A stretch of 64,000 bases of DNA, from positions 6,262,001 to 6,326,000 of the forward strand of contig JAYKYS010000005.1 of assembly GCA_036924285.1 (NCBI GenBank). The letters run 5' to 3'. Below the pieces are notes generated by a model. It worked only from the letters and a program-made list of their open reading frames with translations. It searched no databases and had not been told where the DNA came from. Numbering within the stretch: position 1 is the first letter of the stretch; each line of letters opens with the position of its first letter. Both the position numbers and the translations under genes were made by a program. Origin of the DNA: Asterella californica. Lineage: Eukaryota; Streptophyta; Marchantiopsida; Marchantiales; Aytoniaceae. Positions 35,101 to 48,466 of the stretch are shown piece by piece.

Positions 35101-36680
35101 TGATACAAGCTGTTTTGCAAATCATGATTAGTTAGTTGACTGCTAGCTGCAAACAAGACGTGCAAGATTGGTTGAACTTTAGAACTGGAACTAGTTGTTC
35201 CATCAGCACTACAACATCGTGTTTTATATTCTTGGACTCTTCTAGTGTTTAGTGTCATATTTTTTCCAGTTTCAGTTTTGTTTTTGTGACATTTGCATGG
35301 ATGATGAATTGACTCATTTGGCTATAAATGTGATTTAGATCAACGGTTTCTACTTTCTTCTTGACTTCAGTTGATGCAATTAGATCAGTCTCTTGATTAG
35401 ATTATTTTCTTTGCGTGGAGATCTTTTGTTAACTGTGGATGGAAGTTGTATTAAACATTGTGCATTCTTTCTTGTATTTTCTTGTTGCCTCTTGCACTTG
35501 TTAGTTGTGCAACGGTTCACTTCATCAAGATCAGATTTGAATTCAGCCTTGTTCTATTTGAACGGTTTCTTGTGTAAGTTTGATTCATGAGGTTGATCTG
35601 CAGTTTACAATCCTTAGCATTAGATTTTATGACCTCTTATTGACATATCTTATCTCTCGTATTGACATATGTTATCTATCATTTTTGAATGTGAACGATA
35701 CTGTTCATTTAGTGAAGGTGATTGTTCTTTCAATTTTTGAGTTCGTTCATGTAGCAGCAATAGAATTGTGCTTCAGATTCTCAACAAGTATTGTATTTTT
35801 TGTCGAGAGTTTCATCTATCAGTTTCTGCTTTACAAGTTTTGGTCCTTATATTGTCCATGATTGACCGTGTACACATTTTAATTTTCATGTATTAAGCTC
35901 ACATTTGTCTCAAGCTCTTGATATGAAATTCTGATACTTCTCGGATCTTTTTCTTTGAGTCTTTTTTGTATAGAGTACACAAAGAGCACGCATATCTCTA
36001 TACATATTCTTGAGGAGCACGTTCGGTAGTCTTAGCTCAAGAAACAAGAGGTTTTTAGATTTGAGACTTATATATATGATGATTTGAATTTCAAAGTATA
36101 TATATGTATAAGGTAGCAAGTGACAGCTTTTTCTTTGTACTGGAAGTATTTGCACTCGACTATTTGTATGTACATAAATATTTTGTGGTTCTTAGAAGTT
36201 ATCTTTGAATGTAATCGTATTGCAGGCATTAGTATCTATTAACATAGTCAATAAATATATTTTGTTTATATCATTTTTCACTCTCGTGATGTCTAAGTCA
36301 ATTTTCCTTTATAAAGAGAAATTTTAGTAACCATATTCCTAAAATCTGCATACTTTTGTTATGATGGGCCTGCAAGTTTGCGAACCTCTGCATTAACATT
36401 TATTTTAGGATCATGTTAGCCCAAAAGAGCATAAGTAGATTTCATACGCTCATATCGCAACTAGAAAAATGGCCATACATAAGTTATTCCAAACTATAAC
36501 AAACTTGCAACTGTGTCATTCTACCATTATTTTGTGCTGCATATTTTTTGGGTAAGGAAACAATTTTTGTCACCAAGTTTCTAACCTATATAGGTTATTT
36601 TGTCTCATCGCATATGATATAACGTTGAAGATGTATTAGGGCGATAAGGCTCCGAGATGATTTTTCACATCTTACACATT
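32146..36680. other. strongly AT-rich sequence, no gene recognised
   Basis: Short open frames only. A segment of about 65 bp is imperfectly duplicated at 32970-33060 (ATTTCACCTTCTAGGATTGTG and a variant). Runs of AAAATAAAATAA occur at 33480-33660. No Helitron helicase motifs were found after copy A. Probably old transposon sequence. Confidence 0.45.
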
Positions 36681-37136
36681 CTGCACAAGTGGACTGAAGA
36701 TAGATGAGAAGCTCATCATTCTATGGACTCATTATAGATGAATCTAGAGACATTTTGGTTATAAGATATCTAATGAAAATTTGTAGCTTTTTGTCTGATT
36801 GTCAGACAAGATTTACATTTTTGGGCCTTGTACATGTGGGGTCGAAGGATGTGAAGATGATAACTCTTACAGACTCGACTTCTAACAAAATGTGGTTTCA
36901 ATTCAGCAGATGTGTCAGTTTTGACATGATGGAGCTAAAACGATGTTGCATAATGGAGTAGCGGCAAGATTTAAATAAATAATTAAGAGTTGTCTCACTT
37001 CTATATATGGTGTAGCTCATCGCACAAACCTTGTTGCACTCCAAGCAAGTAACACTAGTAATTGTGTTCAAGTTTCAAAGGCCGTGTGTAAGCTATTAAA
37101 TTCAGTAGTATGGTAGTTGTTATTCAAAGCATAAGT
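36680..37136 (+). pseudogene. hAT-like (DUF4371/ZNF862-type) transposase relic
   Basis: hAT transposases use an RNase-H fold with a first Asp in a DES[TR] motif. From 36704 the frame reads MRSSSFYGLIIDESRDILVI and then FTFLGLVHVGSKDVKMITL, matching the start of the family catalytic core (IDESTDIS....FLGL). Near 37011-37110, after a frame change, VAHRTNLVALQASNTSNCVQ and VSKAVCKLLNSVVW match the later HC.AHR.nL...a segment. The section between them (usual SDGA..M.G) is decayed. No terminal inverted repeats were located. Clearly dead. Confidence 0.6.
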
Positions 37137-37615
37137 CCTCTTTATCTTCATTGCAGTTGCTCTTAATGATGCAATGAAATATATTAGATTATATCACCAT
37201 ATTTGTTGACACAATCATTCTCTAAGCAATCAATACCTTGTGTGACAGTCTAAGGTTGGTTCTTGCGTATTTCTGTGATGTTTCAGTTCTGGATGATGCG
37301 GGTACTCGTGAACGGTATTCAAAATTATCTATATTCATAGTCTTTATTTTCCAATAGATATTTTAGATTCGTTAGCAAAGTTACGTAAAATTTATCAACA
37401 GAAGTACGATGATGTGTCCTCTCTGGGTTCAATAATAGTGTCATCCATAATTGTGATCCAAATGAAGTTTGTTGTAGACAGTAGAGATCCATAGGACATT
37501 ATTCAATGATATTATCCATAGTACATTATTCAATGATATTCGTTTTCTTCTTATTCTTGATCTTGGCTCACTTGGTGGATACCTTTGAAGGTTATTGTCA
37601 GAGCTTTGTCTGAAC

Positions 37616-37662
37616 ACTTCGAGATGATTAATGAACTTTGAATTCATTAATCATCTCGAAGT
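37616..37662. repeat. perfect 20-bp hairpin, 7-nt loop
   Basis: Arms 37616-37635 (ACTTCGAGATGATTAATGAA) and 37643-37662 are perfect reverse complements around the loop CTTTGAA. It is the longest perfect hairpin I found. A 35-bp local tandem duplication lies about 120 bp upstream (37486-37545, unit with ACATTATTCAATGATATT). Confidence 0.9.
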
Positions 37663-40600
37663 AAGTACTTCTTATTCCTATGGGTTACGCTCTTGAGATA
37701 TAAAGGAGTTACATACCATTTGTAACTTCTATGACACAACTAGATATCTAAAGTAAAAAACATCTCAACTTGCACTCATACCATCTTCGGCCGTGAAAGG
37801 TGAGTTCAGAATGTTTAAAATTCAATGCTCATTTTAATGAAAGTACCAAACCTTATATTTAATTTCACGTATCATTGTAAGTATTCTAACTTATTTATTT
37901 TGGTCGATATAGCTAGTATAAAAGTGCAATGTATCTTAACTACAATATGTTAGTGTGTCTTCTAAAGTTAGAAAAAATTCATAAATGATTTTGTTCAAGA
38001 TTTTTGAAAACGGATTGGTCTTGGTGTTTCATGTAAAATGGTTCAGTTTGAAACCTAACCGGATCGGCTGCTAGGGTCAGTGTGTAAGTTCCATCAGAGA
38101 ATGAATCAATTAACAATGGAAAGCAATTATTCCTTGGAAGAACTCTGCATAATATAGTTTCTTGTATTATAATCCAGAAGTCCATTTAACGCCTCTCGAT
38201 ACCCACACATTCTCTTTGACATCAACTAGATCAGAAGTTGTTGCATGTTTGATTTTAGAAGACAAAAAAGAAAAGTGTAAATCTTTCGCTTGTCTATTTT
38301 TCAGCTTGCATTTCTTCCCTTGAACTTTCTGCTTGTTTTTCTTACAAATAAAAGCTAAGTTTAATGGTTTCCTTCTTCTACTTGTTAGAGGGGTGCAAAA
38401 ATGCACTTTCAGATTATGGTTAACATAGAAGGAACAATAAAGTTACGATGAGATGGTTGATACATCACATTTTTGTGAATCACTAGAGCTATCTGTAAAT
38501 ATACTTCCAAAACTACAAGTTATATGAAGCAACGTTGTCGTGTCGTGGATCGACTTCTACTGCAAAGTCAAACTTCAAAGTTGCACATGATCGTTCCAAA
38601 GACGCTTATGAAGTGAAAAATGATTTTTTGATTTACTTTTGGACCTCAACTCTCAAAGCGCCGAGTGGTAGAGCTCGTTGTAAGCTTCCCATGGGCATTT
38701 CATTAGTTTCATTTTGACGCTTATAACAAAGTTATGAGATTTCAAAGATGGAGAAAACAAGCTAGACTTTAGCTTGTCGACGCTGATTGGGTATTTGCAG
38801 TTCATGGTGCTATACTAAGGGTGCAAGAGAGCCGCTTAGTGATAATATAGGAAAACTTCATATATTGTGAACTAACGTAAGAGGAGCTTAAGGAGTTAGC
38901 TTGTAATTGGGATCTGTCAATGGACATTTCAAGAGATTGAGTGGTACAATGTATGCGCGCAAGGTGTCATTGGATTCAGATCTATGCATGTGACGCATAA
39001 GATAAGACGGTTCGTGAAGATTTAGAGACGGATCGTGGTGTGTGTTAAGAGAGAAGTTGAGACGTAGGGAGGTAGGATTGAAGTGCTTCATTTACATGCA
39101 AAAAAGAGTTGACTCGTCTGAGTCGTTCTAGAGTCCAAACTTATTGTCTTTGGATCCATTGAGATCAGAACCATGATTTCTTTAAGAATTCAAGATGTTA
39201 CAAAATCTCATCTAGAGATTTGAGAGATATGAGAGACGAAAACTGATTTCCATCATTTTTTGTTCCCTTGTGATCTTTTGTTTCCTTGTTTTGTTCTTCA
39301 CGAACGGTGGGTCAAGCTCTTCGTTCTTGGTGCCAACACGGTCAAGGTGTCTTAATCTATGCATAGGAGAGACCGTACATGGTATTATATTGTTGTGTTG
39401 GACGTGGTTAGAGAAGTTGAGTAGTGGCGGATTGATTTATGTCAGTTTTTTTATTTCTTACTACGATCAAATTTCTTTGTCATACTTCATGAAAAGAACT
39501 CTAAACTATTTGTTCGAGGTCTTATTGGGATCAAGGTAGTTAGATCTATCATGAAAAAGATGGATGTGAGATCAGACGGTCCATTTGGTTGGTGCAAGTT
39601 TACTAAGCGGTGATGGTGGTTTGATTTGGTTTTGACCTCGAGTTTCATTCTTTATATCGTTAGTTACGTGGGTTGCACTCACGACCCTCATTTGGATTAG
39701 GGTGATCTGATCATCGGACTAGTGGTATACTAAGCATCGACATTGATACGACGATGATATTGTAGTTGTGGTTGTTACTAAAGAGTATTTGGGAGTTTAA
39801 GATGACGAGGCACTGTTGTGAAGTTTTTTGTTAGCAAAGAGACATTTATCTTGCTTCAGTTATGCTTCAGTGATTCTTGTTTTAGGTTTGGATTCAGAGA
39901 TTTATTTAGGATTCAGGGTGAAGTTTACAAACAACTTATGTTTATTCATTTTGTGAGAAACTGTGGAAGTTTACATAAAGTGAGGTTTAACATATCCGAA
40001 GGGCTCGTTCTCGTGATTGTGTGTTTTTCTCTCGTCACTGTTCTTGCACACGGTTCTTCACAGCCAGAAATCTCACATTTTCTTGAACAACCTTCACGTA
40101 ACATACGATACAATAATGTAGAAAGAGAGACGAAGTGATCCTTGCAGTTTGTACGACTTCGTCATCTAGCTAAAGAAAGACCAAAAGAGCAAGATCTTCT
40201 GTTTTACAGAAACAATGTTCTGATCGCTGTTTGAACTTCTAGTGACTCACGATTCTCCTTATCCTTCAAGTAGTGGGATACATAATGGGACAAGTTTATT
40301 GCATGTAGTTGGAAAACATGCAGAAGAAAAAGTATTTTGTTTTTATTAGCTCTTCAGTCAAGGAACTAACCTCGGGAGAATATACTATATTTTAATGCAG
40401 TCTTAATTTATGAATATGCACTTGTTACTACTGGATTATTTTTTATCGTGATATGGACTAGGCACGTAAGTAAGAGTTTCTTCTGCTACATATTCTATAC
40501 AGTATTTAAATCAACTCACATAGTAATTACACGACCGTTTAAGCTAAACTCGACTTGATGCTAACTGAGTCACTCCGGGTTACCCGGAGCTCATATACAA

Positions 40601-41146
40601 TACACATTCTAGGACTTATTGGTGAAGAAACGTATTTAACCTTAAGACAGTGGTCCGTTATGAAATATATATGACCCATAAATAAAATGCAGACAAACTC
40701 TACGTCTAGATTACAAGTGCGACAACTTACTGACTGAAAGATTAATTTATTACTCAACTCTTCTTGATGGAAGGGTTAATTATAAATTAAAGCTAGCTGC
40801 ACTCTTCCGTCTTCAGATGGAAGCGAGGCTCAAAATATACATAGACTCAATACCTTATATACATTAAATCGCTCGATTAGAGGTGGTCGATCTAGTAAAT
40901 TATAAGTAAGGGACAAAGGGTGATTATCTTTTCGTCTATGGAGCCAGGAGGACACGAGCACGAGAGGTCAGCTGGCACAGAGCAGGTTATCAAAGTTTGA
41001 CGGATAAAAGGGCGCACGTGAGGGTGTGCCAAGTGGAAGGAGCCCAGGCCCCAGAGGCCCCTGGCGGACGGGAGCGCTCCTTAAGCGGTGGACCTGTGGT
41101 CCGAGCAGAGGAGTTCGATTTTCACGTCCAGCCGGTCGACTGTAAG
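37663..41146. other. AT-rich intergenic tract; right end is GLX1 upstream region
   Basis: No family is recognisable in the short open frames (38535-38717, 39270-39539, 39818-40138). From about 40920 the sequence becomes GC-richer, marking the 5' region of the glyoxalase gene. The open frame continues upstream of 41147 to 40997, but that extension is not transit-peptide-like. Confidence 0.4.
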
Positions 41147-44100
41147 ATGGCTTTGAGGGCAATAAAGCTCGATATTCTTCGGTCCACTAGTCGAGTTTGC
41201 TTGCTGTCCGCCTCTGTGGTTTGTGCCAAGTCTTACCTCCCTCTTGGCACTTCCGAAGTTCGGGCTCCTTTTGGCAACGCTAGCCAGTCTTTCTACTCGT
41301 TGCCTGGACAGCGATAGTAAGTATGTCATTTCTTGATTCCCTGCTTCAGTCCTCAATCGTTTCTTCGAGCAAAGGGATAATATGCGGATGCCTTCTGATT
41401 AGAATCTCAACCGTGAACAGGCCTGGCCGGGATTGTCGGTCTTTACGAATGTTGGTTTCGTCCAGTGTTTTTATTTTGTTCTCACTGTTGAATCTATTCC
41501 TCAATGAGAATTCCAGGTTTAGCGTCGCCAAGTATCTCCTTTGAAAGCTTTGTCTGATTGTCTTCCTCTCCTAAGGTGTAAGGTAGCTGTATCTTCCGCA
41601 GTAAAGCGAGGTGGAGCGACTTTCGAACGTTGGCAACCATGTCGTCTGAGTTGAAAGAGTCCGCTGCAAACAATCCAGGGCTATGCGAAACCCCTGATGA
41701 AGAAACCAAGGGCTACTTTGTTCAGCAGACCGTGAGTTCTCGCATCATAAAAATCCGCTTACTCATTTCCAGCTCAAGCAAGCACTGACTGACTGAGTCC
41801 TGAAAATTTTGTTGCATTCTACGTTTCTTTCGCCAAAAGAGATCAGCCTGATGTGAGCCACTGAACGATAATGCCTTTGGTTTGTTTGTAGATGTACCGA
41901 ATTAAAGACCCGAAAGTAAGCCTAGACTTCTACACTCGCGTATTGGGAATGACGTAAGATTCGACCAGCGAGCTGAGATTCAGTGTCTCTCCAGATGCTA
42001 GTCTTTTGGGTCCGAACTTTCGATCATGGCCTTTGATTAATATTGCAAGACAGCTGAAAATGGGAGACTTAATTGTTACTTCTCTAGTCCGTGCCCGTTA
42101 ATAATGAGTCCATCGGGTTGAGGATCGGTCACGAATATCCATTTCGCAGGAAATGTTTGATGTGTATAATAGACTGAGCTGTGCAGAACGATAGATGTTT
42201 TCTACAGTGACATTTGCAAAGTTCAAGTTGTTTACGGGGACCTTTTTCCGTTCAGGCCTACCTGATACTAACAAAACATCATGGCTTTGCAGGCTCCTCA
42301 AGAGATTGGACTTTCCCGACATGAAGTTCAGTTTGTACTTTCTCGGTTATGAGGTACAGTACACTCTGAGTTTAAGGCAAACAGCTGTTTCGTTATCTGA
42401 CCTAGCTATATCAGGTACTTGCATGGTGATTCCACAGCCTTCCCTTTTCCCATGCGTCTATAGTCATATTTAAGGTTAATGACTTCTCTTGCTGTGTCTA
42501 GTCCTTCCCGTTAAATTGGCCTTTTTCTTTTGTTTCACGTCTGATTGTATACGCAGGATCCTGCCGGTGTTCCCACTGATCCTGCTGAGCGAATGGCATA
42601 CACTTTTAGTTCCAAGGCTACTCTTGAGCTTACACAGTAAGTGATTCTGCTTTCTCAGGTATCAAACAACGCTAGATGATTTTCTCAATTGTAAATCAGA
42701 GACTGCAAAGGATGGAACTGTGGCATGTATCAGACGAACATGTTGAATCTCTGTATTTGTGCATCATGCTTGAGGTACAGAATACCTAGGGCGGTTTATG
42801 GGCTTACATTCCTTAGTTGTTTAAGGTTAAAGTATCCGTGCAAAGTTCTTACGGATCCGGAGTGGATGCTTGTGAATTACACATGGAAGGATACTAAACT
42901 GAATGAAGAGGGTCCGCAAAGTCAAGGACACTATATGATGTGATCAAGCATTACCTGCTTGTTGTGCAGAGGTGTATTAGGCCTCAAATGAAAATCTTTT
43001 CATAAGTGTCCATCTCAACTTGGAGAGTAGCAGGCTTGTCTGGGGCTTAGTGATCCTCACCGTTGGAGTGCCGATGGTTCACGACATATCCTAATCCTAA
43101 GAAGTTCTTTAAGCTGTAACTTGCCTTCAGTAAGATCATCTCTTGGACATGATATGCTAACCGAAATGGAAAAATATGGACGTTTCTAGGAAAAAGTATC
43201 TTAAAACCTTTGTAGAGAATTCCTTTCTGAGTTGTTGGCGGCTTGATAAGTTAGTATGTGGGAACATTTTCATCGTCGTTGACTGGTTCCGGAGGTACGA
43301 GTGTATTGCCCATCGTGAAGTATGTGTACTTACTCTCCAAGCCGTGTCAGACAAGCTTGGAGGAGTAATATGTTGCGTCAGGACGAAACTTCCCAATGTA
43401 GCGATGACATTCCTGTGTACATAAGCTTAAAATGTATTATGCCTGATGGTTGCAGTAATTGGGGCACAGAATCAGATGAAAATTTCAAGGGTCACCACAA
43501 TGGCAACAGTGACCCTCGTGGTTATGGTACGTACCGCATTCTGTTTCTCCTCGACCAGATGCAGTTTCCCTTGTAAGCACTCCACCGCGGTGTGAAGTGC
43601 AATCCTGTAAGCAGTTTATTTCGGTGATGCATTATTCCCAACTACGAACTGCGGTAAGTGATTACCCGAAACTTACATCTCTCAATGGAGCTACGGAACG
43701 TCTGATATGGTTATAATTTGTTGACGTAGCCTGTGTCTGAAGGATACCTGTTGCATGTGTCTCTCAGGGCACATCGGGATTACAGTCGACGACACCTACA
43801 AGGCATGTGAGAGGTTTGAAAAGTTGGGTGTGAAGTTCGTCAAGAAGCCCGATGCTGGTGCGTGATCATCTCCCGCTTGAAGTATTTTCTCACTAGTCAC
43901 TTTCTGCTGGCAAGACGAAGTGTGATATGTGTCCAGCTATAGGTGTTTCACGCCGGGATGCCAAGGAACACATTCATCGTAGGTTTCCGGAACGGATCGC
44001 GTTGTATATATTTGCACCGGTAATGTCGTGAATTGCAGAGCATTATTTTCACGTCAGGAGAATGAACTTGTGGAGAAAGGTAAAGTCGTGGTAAGAGTTT

Positions 44101-44324
44101 CAACCTGTCGGAAAATGAAAGTCGTTGAAGAAAGTCAGTTGAGAGTGTAAGGATGGTACGACGTTCAAGAAAGTCAGAAGAGTGAGGATGGTAAAGGAGA
44201 AGCTGAAGTCCAGTACGTGTGGATGGCTGCAGGAAAAATGAAGGGGTTGGCTTTTATCCAAGACCCAGATGGTTACTGGATTGAGATTTTTGATGTGAAG
44301 AGCATGAAGTCGTTCGTGCATTGA
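41147..44324 (+). CDS. GLX1: glyoxalase I (lactoylglutathione lyase), 8 exons, with transit-peptide-like first exon
   Basis: The enzyme isomerises the hemithioacetal of methylglyoxal and glutathione to S-lactoylglutathione. Exons: 41147-41316, 41602-41731, 41892-41953, 42293-42353, 42557-42636, 43456-43526, 43768-43857, 44233-44324. All junctions are GT..AG and in phase, giving 251 aa. The core matches plant GLX1: [59 protein letters not shown] and [12 protein letters not shown]. The metal ligands are therefore present: Gln in QQT, Glu in LELTH, His in GHIGI and Glu in WIEI. Exon 1 ([20 protein letters not shown]) is Arg/Ser-rich and almost free of acids, like an organelle transit peptide. 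An in-frame Met at 41639 (codon 70, MSSELKES) could start a 182-aa cytosolic form, as in dual-targeted plant GLX1. The donor after exon 1 (GTAAGTATGT) is strong. No defect was seen. Confidence 0.9.
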
Positions 44325-46164
44325 GCATATTCTGTTCTGTTGTTCTATTGCGAGTCCAGTAATCTATACGAATATACGAGAAGAGTAAGTTTTGTCATGG
44401 ATAGGCTGTTGGAACTGGAACTTCTCGGCACCGGGCTGATGCTTTGGAGTTCAATTTTGAGTGGACGTCTCAGTATAAATAAAACAGTTTCCAGAGCTGA
44501 TGATGTGGCCGGCATTAGCACTGATAATGTGTTGCAGCTGTATTTGCCTCAAACCTTGAGGTCTGTATAATCACTCACTTATCCGTCCATTTGTTCTCTG
44601 AACAACAAGGTGCACGAGAAAGTTGGTTCCAGTAGAGGGTCTTAAGCTCACCTTCTATCAAAGAAAGCTTTTCCAGTTGTTGGATATTTTAGACCAGAGT
44701 CGAAGCGTATTTGGTAAGTTTGGTTAGTACTAAGATCTTGCTGTATCCGTTTATCTGTCAAAAGGTGTGAATTGTATTGGTTGTGCGAGCTCTACTTCGT
44801 CTCTGCACGACGTTCTCACAACCATAGGTGAGTACCCTGGTGAACTGATAGATTTGGATCCTAGCCGGACATCTTCCAGAAACATGTCTGTTTTTCATTT
44901 GACAGCTCGTTTGCAGAACTGGAGAGAGTGATGTGTGATCCATCCGCAAGGCCTGCTTTAGTCTGAAATCCTTGAACTGGACAGATAGATATTTTTCACG
45001 AGTTTGAGTTAAAATTTCCTCGTCTGCAGTCCTCTGTTTCCGTCCTCCTTTAAGGAATTCCTTCTATGTTGCTAGGACGATTAAGGAATCGGTTGATGTT
45101 TTGGCAACTTGAGTTGCATGATGAAGTTACTAGATGATTGTGTTAAAAAGTTATCTATTGCAGCCAAAGTTCGCCATTTTTCAATGCAGAGCTCTCGTCT
45201 CTTGACACATTTACACAAGTGAGTTCACGCCATGCCTCCTCGAAGAGACGCTGATCCTTATGTGAAAGGTTTGACCAAAGAGTACTAGGCACGAAGTGGT
45301 TGGACTAAGCATCATCACTCCTCAACATGATACAACCTCAAGCAATTAATGTAGAATTTATGTCAATCCACGTTGAGGGATTTCTAAGTCCAGTTCATCA
45401 CTTCAATGATCTTGTGTAATTTGGTAATCTCTGTGTTGTACATCATAGTAACTTATAGCTGCATTTTTGCCTCAGTCTCAGTATTATGTATTCTTACCCT
45501 AATGTAAGATGAGTTGATTAATCAATCTGCAACACATTTCAGAATATGTTCCAAGAGTAAGGAGGTTTTTAAAGAGTTACAAACTAAACTTGCATATTCT
45601 AGATCAGCATTAAAATAATCACACAATAGATGGTTGTTTAAAGGACAAGCATTACCTTGTCATTGCAAGTGATGATCATTAGAATCAATTCTTTTTATAT
45701 TTATTTATTTTTATTGATTAGGGAGAGTACTAAGGAATGAAGTTTTATTTGGAAACTGAAAAGTTTTTCAAAAATCTTTTTATGTCTATTTTCTTAAATA
45801 TCCTGGACTTGTTATATATAACATTTGCAATAACCAGTTCAGCAAATAGTTTCGCCAGTGGTTCTTTTGTTGCGCATGAGACTATCTCTGTATCATCTCA
45901 ATATATTTTACAGTTGAACATGTTGATCTGAACTAGTTGTTCAAGAAAGAAGGTATAATCATAGGTATTTATCAGATCATTTATCAACATACATATGAGG
46001 AGTTACATTCATAAACTCTAATTCTAAGTAGTTTTTCCTTCACTTTCTGTAAACGGGATGTAATAAGATTAGTTGAAAGTGAGGTCTAGAATCTACTAGA
46101 TACATGGGGAACATGTAATATTCATTATTTGTCAATGTTAAATATTTATGATCTATTCTATGAA
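44325..46164. other. 3' flank of GLX1 and AT-rich tract, no gene recognised
   Basis: Includes the GLX1 3' UTR. A short frame at 45226-45282 (MPPRRDADPYVKGLTKEY) is open but too short to judge. From 45.4 kb on the sequence is AT-rich with only short open frames. Confidence 0.4.
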
Positions 46165-46202
46165 AATCATCACTATTCTACACAAGTAGAATAGTGATGA
46201 TT
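46165..46202. repeat. perfect 17-bp hairpin, 4-nt loop
   Basis: Arms 46165-46181 (AATCATCACTATTCTAC) and 46186-46202 (GTAGAATAGTGATGATT) are perfect reverse complements around ACAA. Confidence 0.9.
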
Positions 46203-47034
46203 CCTCCATAAAGTCAGGACGGAGTCATCATCAAGCTATATGTAAGGAATGACAAGCTCGGAATCCAAAAATAATTCTAACTTCAAGGATATGATATACT
46301 ATAATAATTGGGTTAAACAGCGGAATTAGAACATTTTCCTAAGCAACTTTAGGAGAATATCTTAATTGCAGTTCTTGCAGAAGAATCTGGTAGAGATTCC
46401 AATCTATCTCCCAGTCACTACAGCATGTTCTTTAATAGTTAATGTTCAAAGTGTACTCCTTTTGTGTGTAAATTTCAGGGTGAAAATGACTTTTACAAGT
46501 TACACATATGCAAAAACATTTGAACCCTCGTCTTTCTGCACATTTTCAGAGATATATAAATGATCAGAATGAATCAAGATATACCATGTATTCGATTTGT
46601 AATTAATATGTATGTTTATAAATATCTATTGACTGGCGTGTTCTTATTCTCGGTTTGGTTGGATAATTATGCAGTACAATGTTCAGTTTCTAGATCAAAA
46701 AATGAAAATCAATGTTTTCATTGATTTACATTTTGGATTCAAACTTTTTCCACGTGGAATAAATACGATCTAGAAGTTGGTAGATGACATTATATGCACT
46801 GATCAATATACAGATTCTAAATTATGATAAATAGTTTTATGCTTACTATTTCACTTTTGGATTTATTATAGTTGAATCAATAACCACAAATAGATGTTTT
46901 TGATATTATTTTATCCAGTTTCAGACAGTGCCGTGATTTGGATCATCTGTGTAATACAAGTTTTCAAATCCGAGATTAGCTTATAATTCAGTAAACCTTT
47001 AAGTGTTTCAGTTCAATCCAAACTTCTCCACCTA
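46203..47034. other. AT-rich, no gene recognised
   Basis: An open frame at 46366-46563 shows no motif. Nothing else is recognisable. Confidence 0.35.
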
Positions 47035-47290
47035 TCTTGGATGTATATATATTCACCTCTTCCAAAGAAGAAGGGAATATGCGCAGGCGGATTAATCGAT
47101 TATATGAGTTCAACAAGCTGTCGCACTTATATTTCTCCAAGTCCGGATTCACAGCACTTATGGGTTAAGTATGGCTCCTGTTGATCCAGTTAATATATAA
47201 TAATTAAAGATCATTTTAATTATTTTTTATATTTTTTATCTAACACATGTATCTTTTTTATATCATTAAAGAAGCAAAATTTCTCCCACA
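47035..47290. repeat. dispersed AT-rich repeat, copy 2
   Basis: Shares ordered blocks with 4860-5165: CCTCTTCC, ATATGCGCAGGCGG, TATGGGTTAAGTATGGCTCC, TATATAATAATTAAAGA and ATCTAACACATG, then a final AAAGAAGCAA. A weaker relative may lie at 47830-47970. Function unknown; probably the end of a mobile element. Confidence 0.5.
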
Positions 47291-48211
47291 GTTCATCGAG
47301 CATGCATATTTTATTTAGCTTATCATTCAGTAAATCCTAAATGTATCAATTCGTGAATTCCATGATAATCTTCTGTTCTTGGATAACCGAAGAGATAACT
47401 TCTTTTAAAACACTATAAAATAATGTATTAATCAATAAGTTTTCTCTGTATATCGTACTCTGTAAACGTTTTGTGCAATTAGTGAGTTTACGCGGCTAAA
47501 CATACATGAGAGAAAACAATACATAAGCTTTAGTGAAAGTGCAGAAAACGTGGATGACGAAATAAAAGAAAATCAGCAGAAACTGCAATTACATGTCGAA
47601 TAGAATAATGAGTGAAGATTTACCTTCCTCTCAATATTTGTTACGTAATTCTGAATCCAGTGCCGTTCCATACATCCAAAGTCGTTCAGACCAGACATTA
47701 GTACCAGACCACCTTCTAGACACTTCATGTACATTAATTTATACTCTAACCCTTCCGGCGAGAAGGGTTCGTGCATAAATGAATTTCCTCAGAAAATTAC
47801 AATTTTTGAAAATCATTATTTTGGATTTATACCTCAGTAGTGCATCAGTCCTGCTTTCACTTGTGGTTTATATCTGGATCAGCTGAAAACTCTGGGACTG
47901 GTTAATATATATTAATTATGAATTATAAAAATTAGTTATAATATTTATATATTTTCTGATAAAAGAAAACTAAATTCAATGTACAAGGACGTGGGGACGG
48001 ATATTAGTGCGTGTCAAAGTTATCTTTGATGATATACTATCCACGGAGGGGACTTTTTCTGTCGTCATGTTTCGGCTGGATTTACTGCCTACGGGAACGC
48101 AAAAGAGACATGTATGAGTGATTCGATAGTAGTCATCCATACAAGCTGAAAGAAGATTTTCTCTTTTCTTACTCCCAACTTCTCATGACATAAAGTAATC
48201 ATTCATATGGA

Positions 48212-48264
48212 GGAGGTGAATATGCATGTGTTAATATATATGCACCCATGCATATTGACCTCCA
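48212..48264. repeat. near-perfect 17-bp inverted repeat
   Basis: Arms 48212-48228 (GGAGGTGAATATGCATG) and 48248-48264 (CATGCATATTGACCTCC) pair with one mismatch. The internal 19 nt (TGTTAATATATATGCACC region) can pair further. Confidence 0.75.
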
Positions 48265-48466
48265 AATAGGTAAATAGAAGAGGCAAATAGGTAGAGGTTT
48301 AATTTATTACCAAATTTTTAACTCTAGAAGAGTTAGATAATAAACTGAAGTCATAATAAATTTATGTATAAATAGGTATTTGTATTTTCAGAAGTGCTAT
48401 TGATGTTTCTCATCAACTTGAAACAGGATTTTCGCTTAATACTTATATATGTTCCTTGATATCAAC

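Noticed and set aside
38780..40138. Copia or Gypsy pol remnants in the AT-rich tract
   Set aside because: I read all frames for integrase, reverse transcriptase and zinc-knuckle motifs and found none.
45226..45282. Short open frame MPPRRDADPYVKGLTKEY
   Set aside because: Only 18 codons, no family match and no clear splice context.
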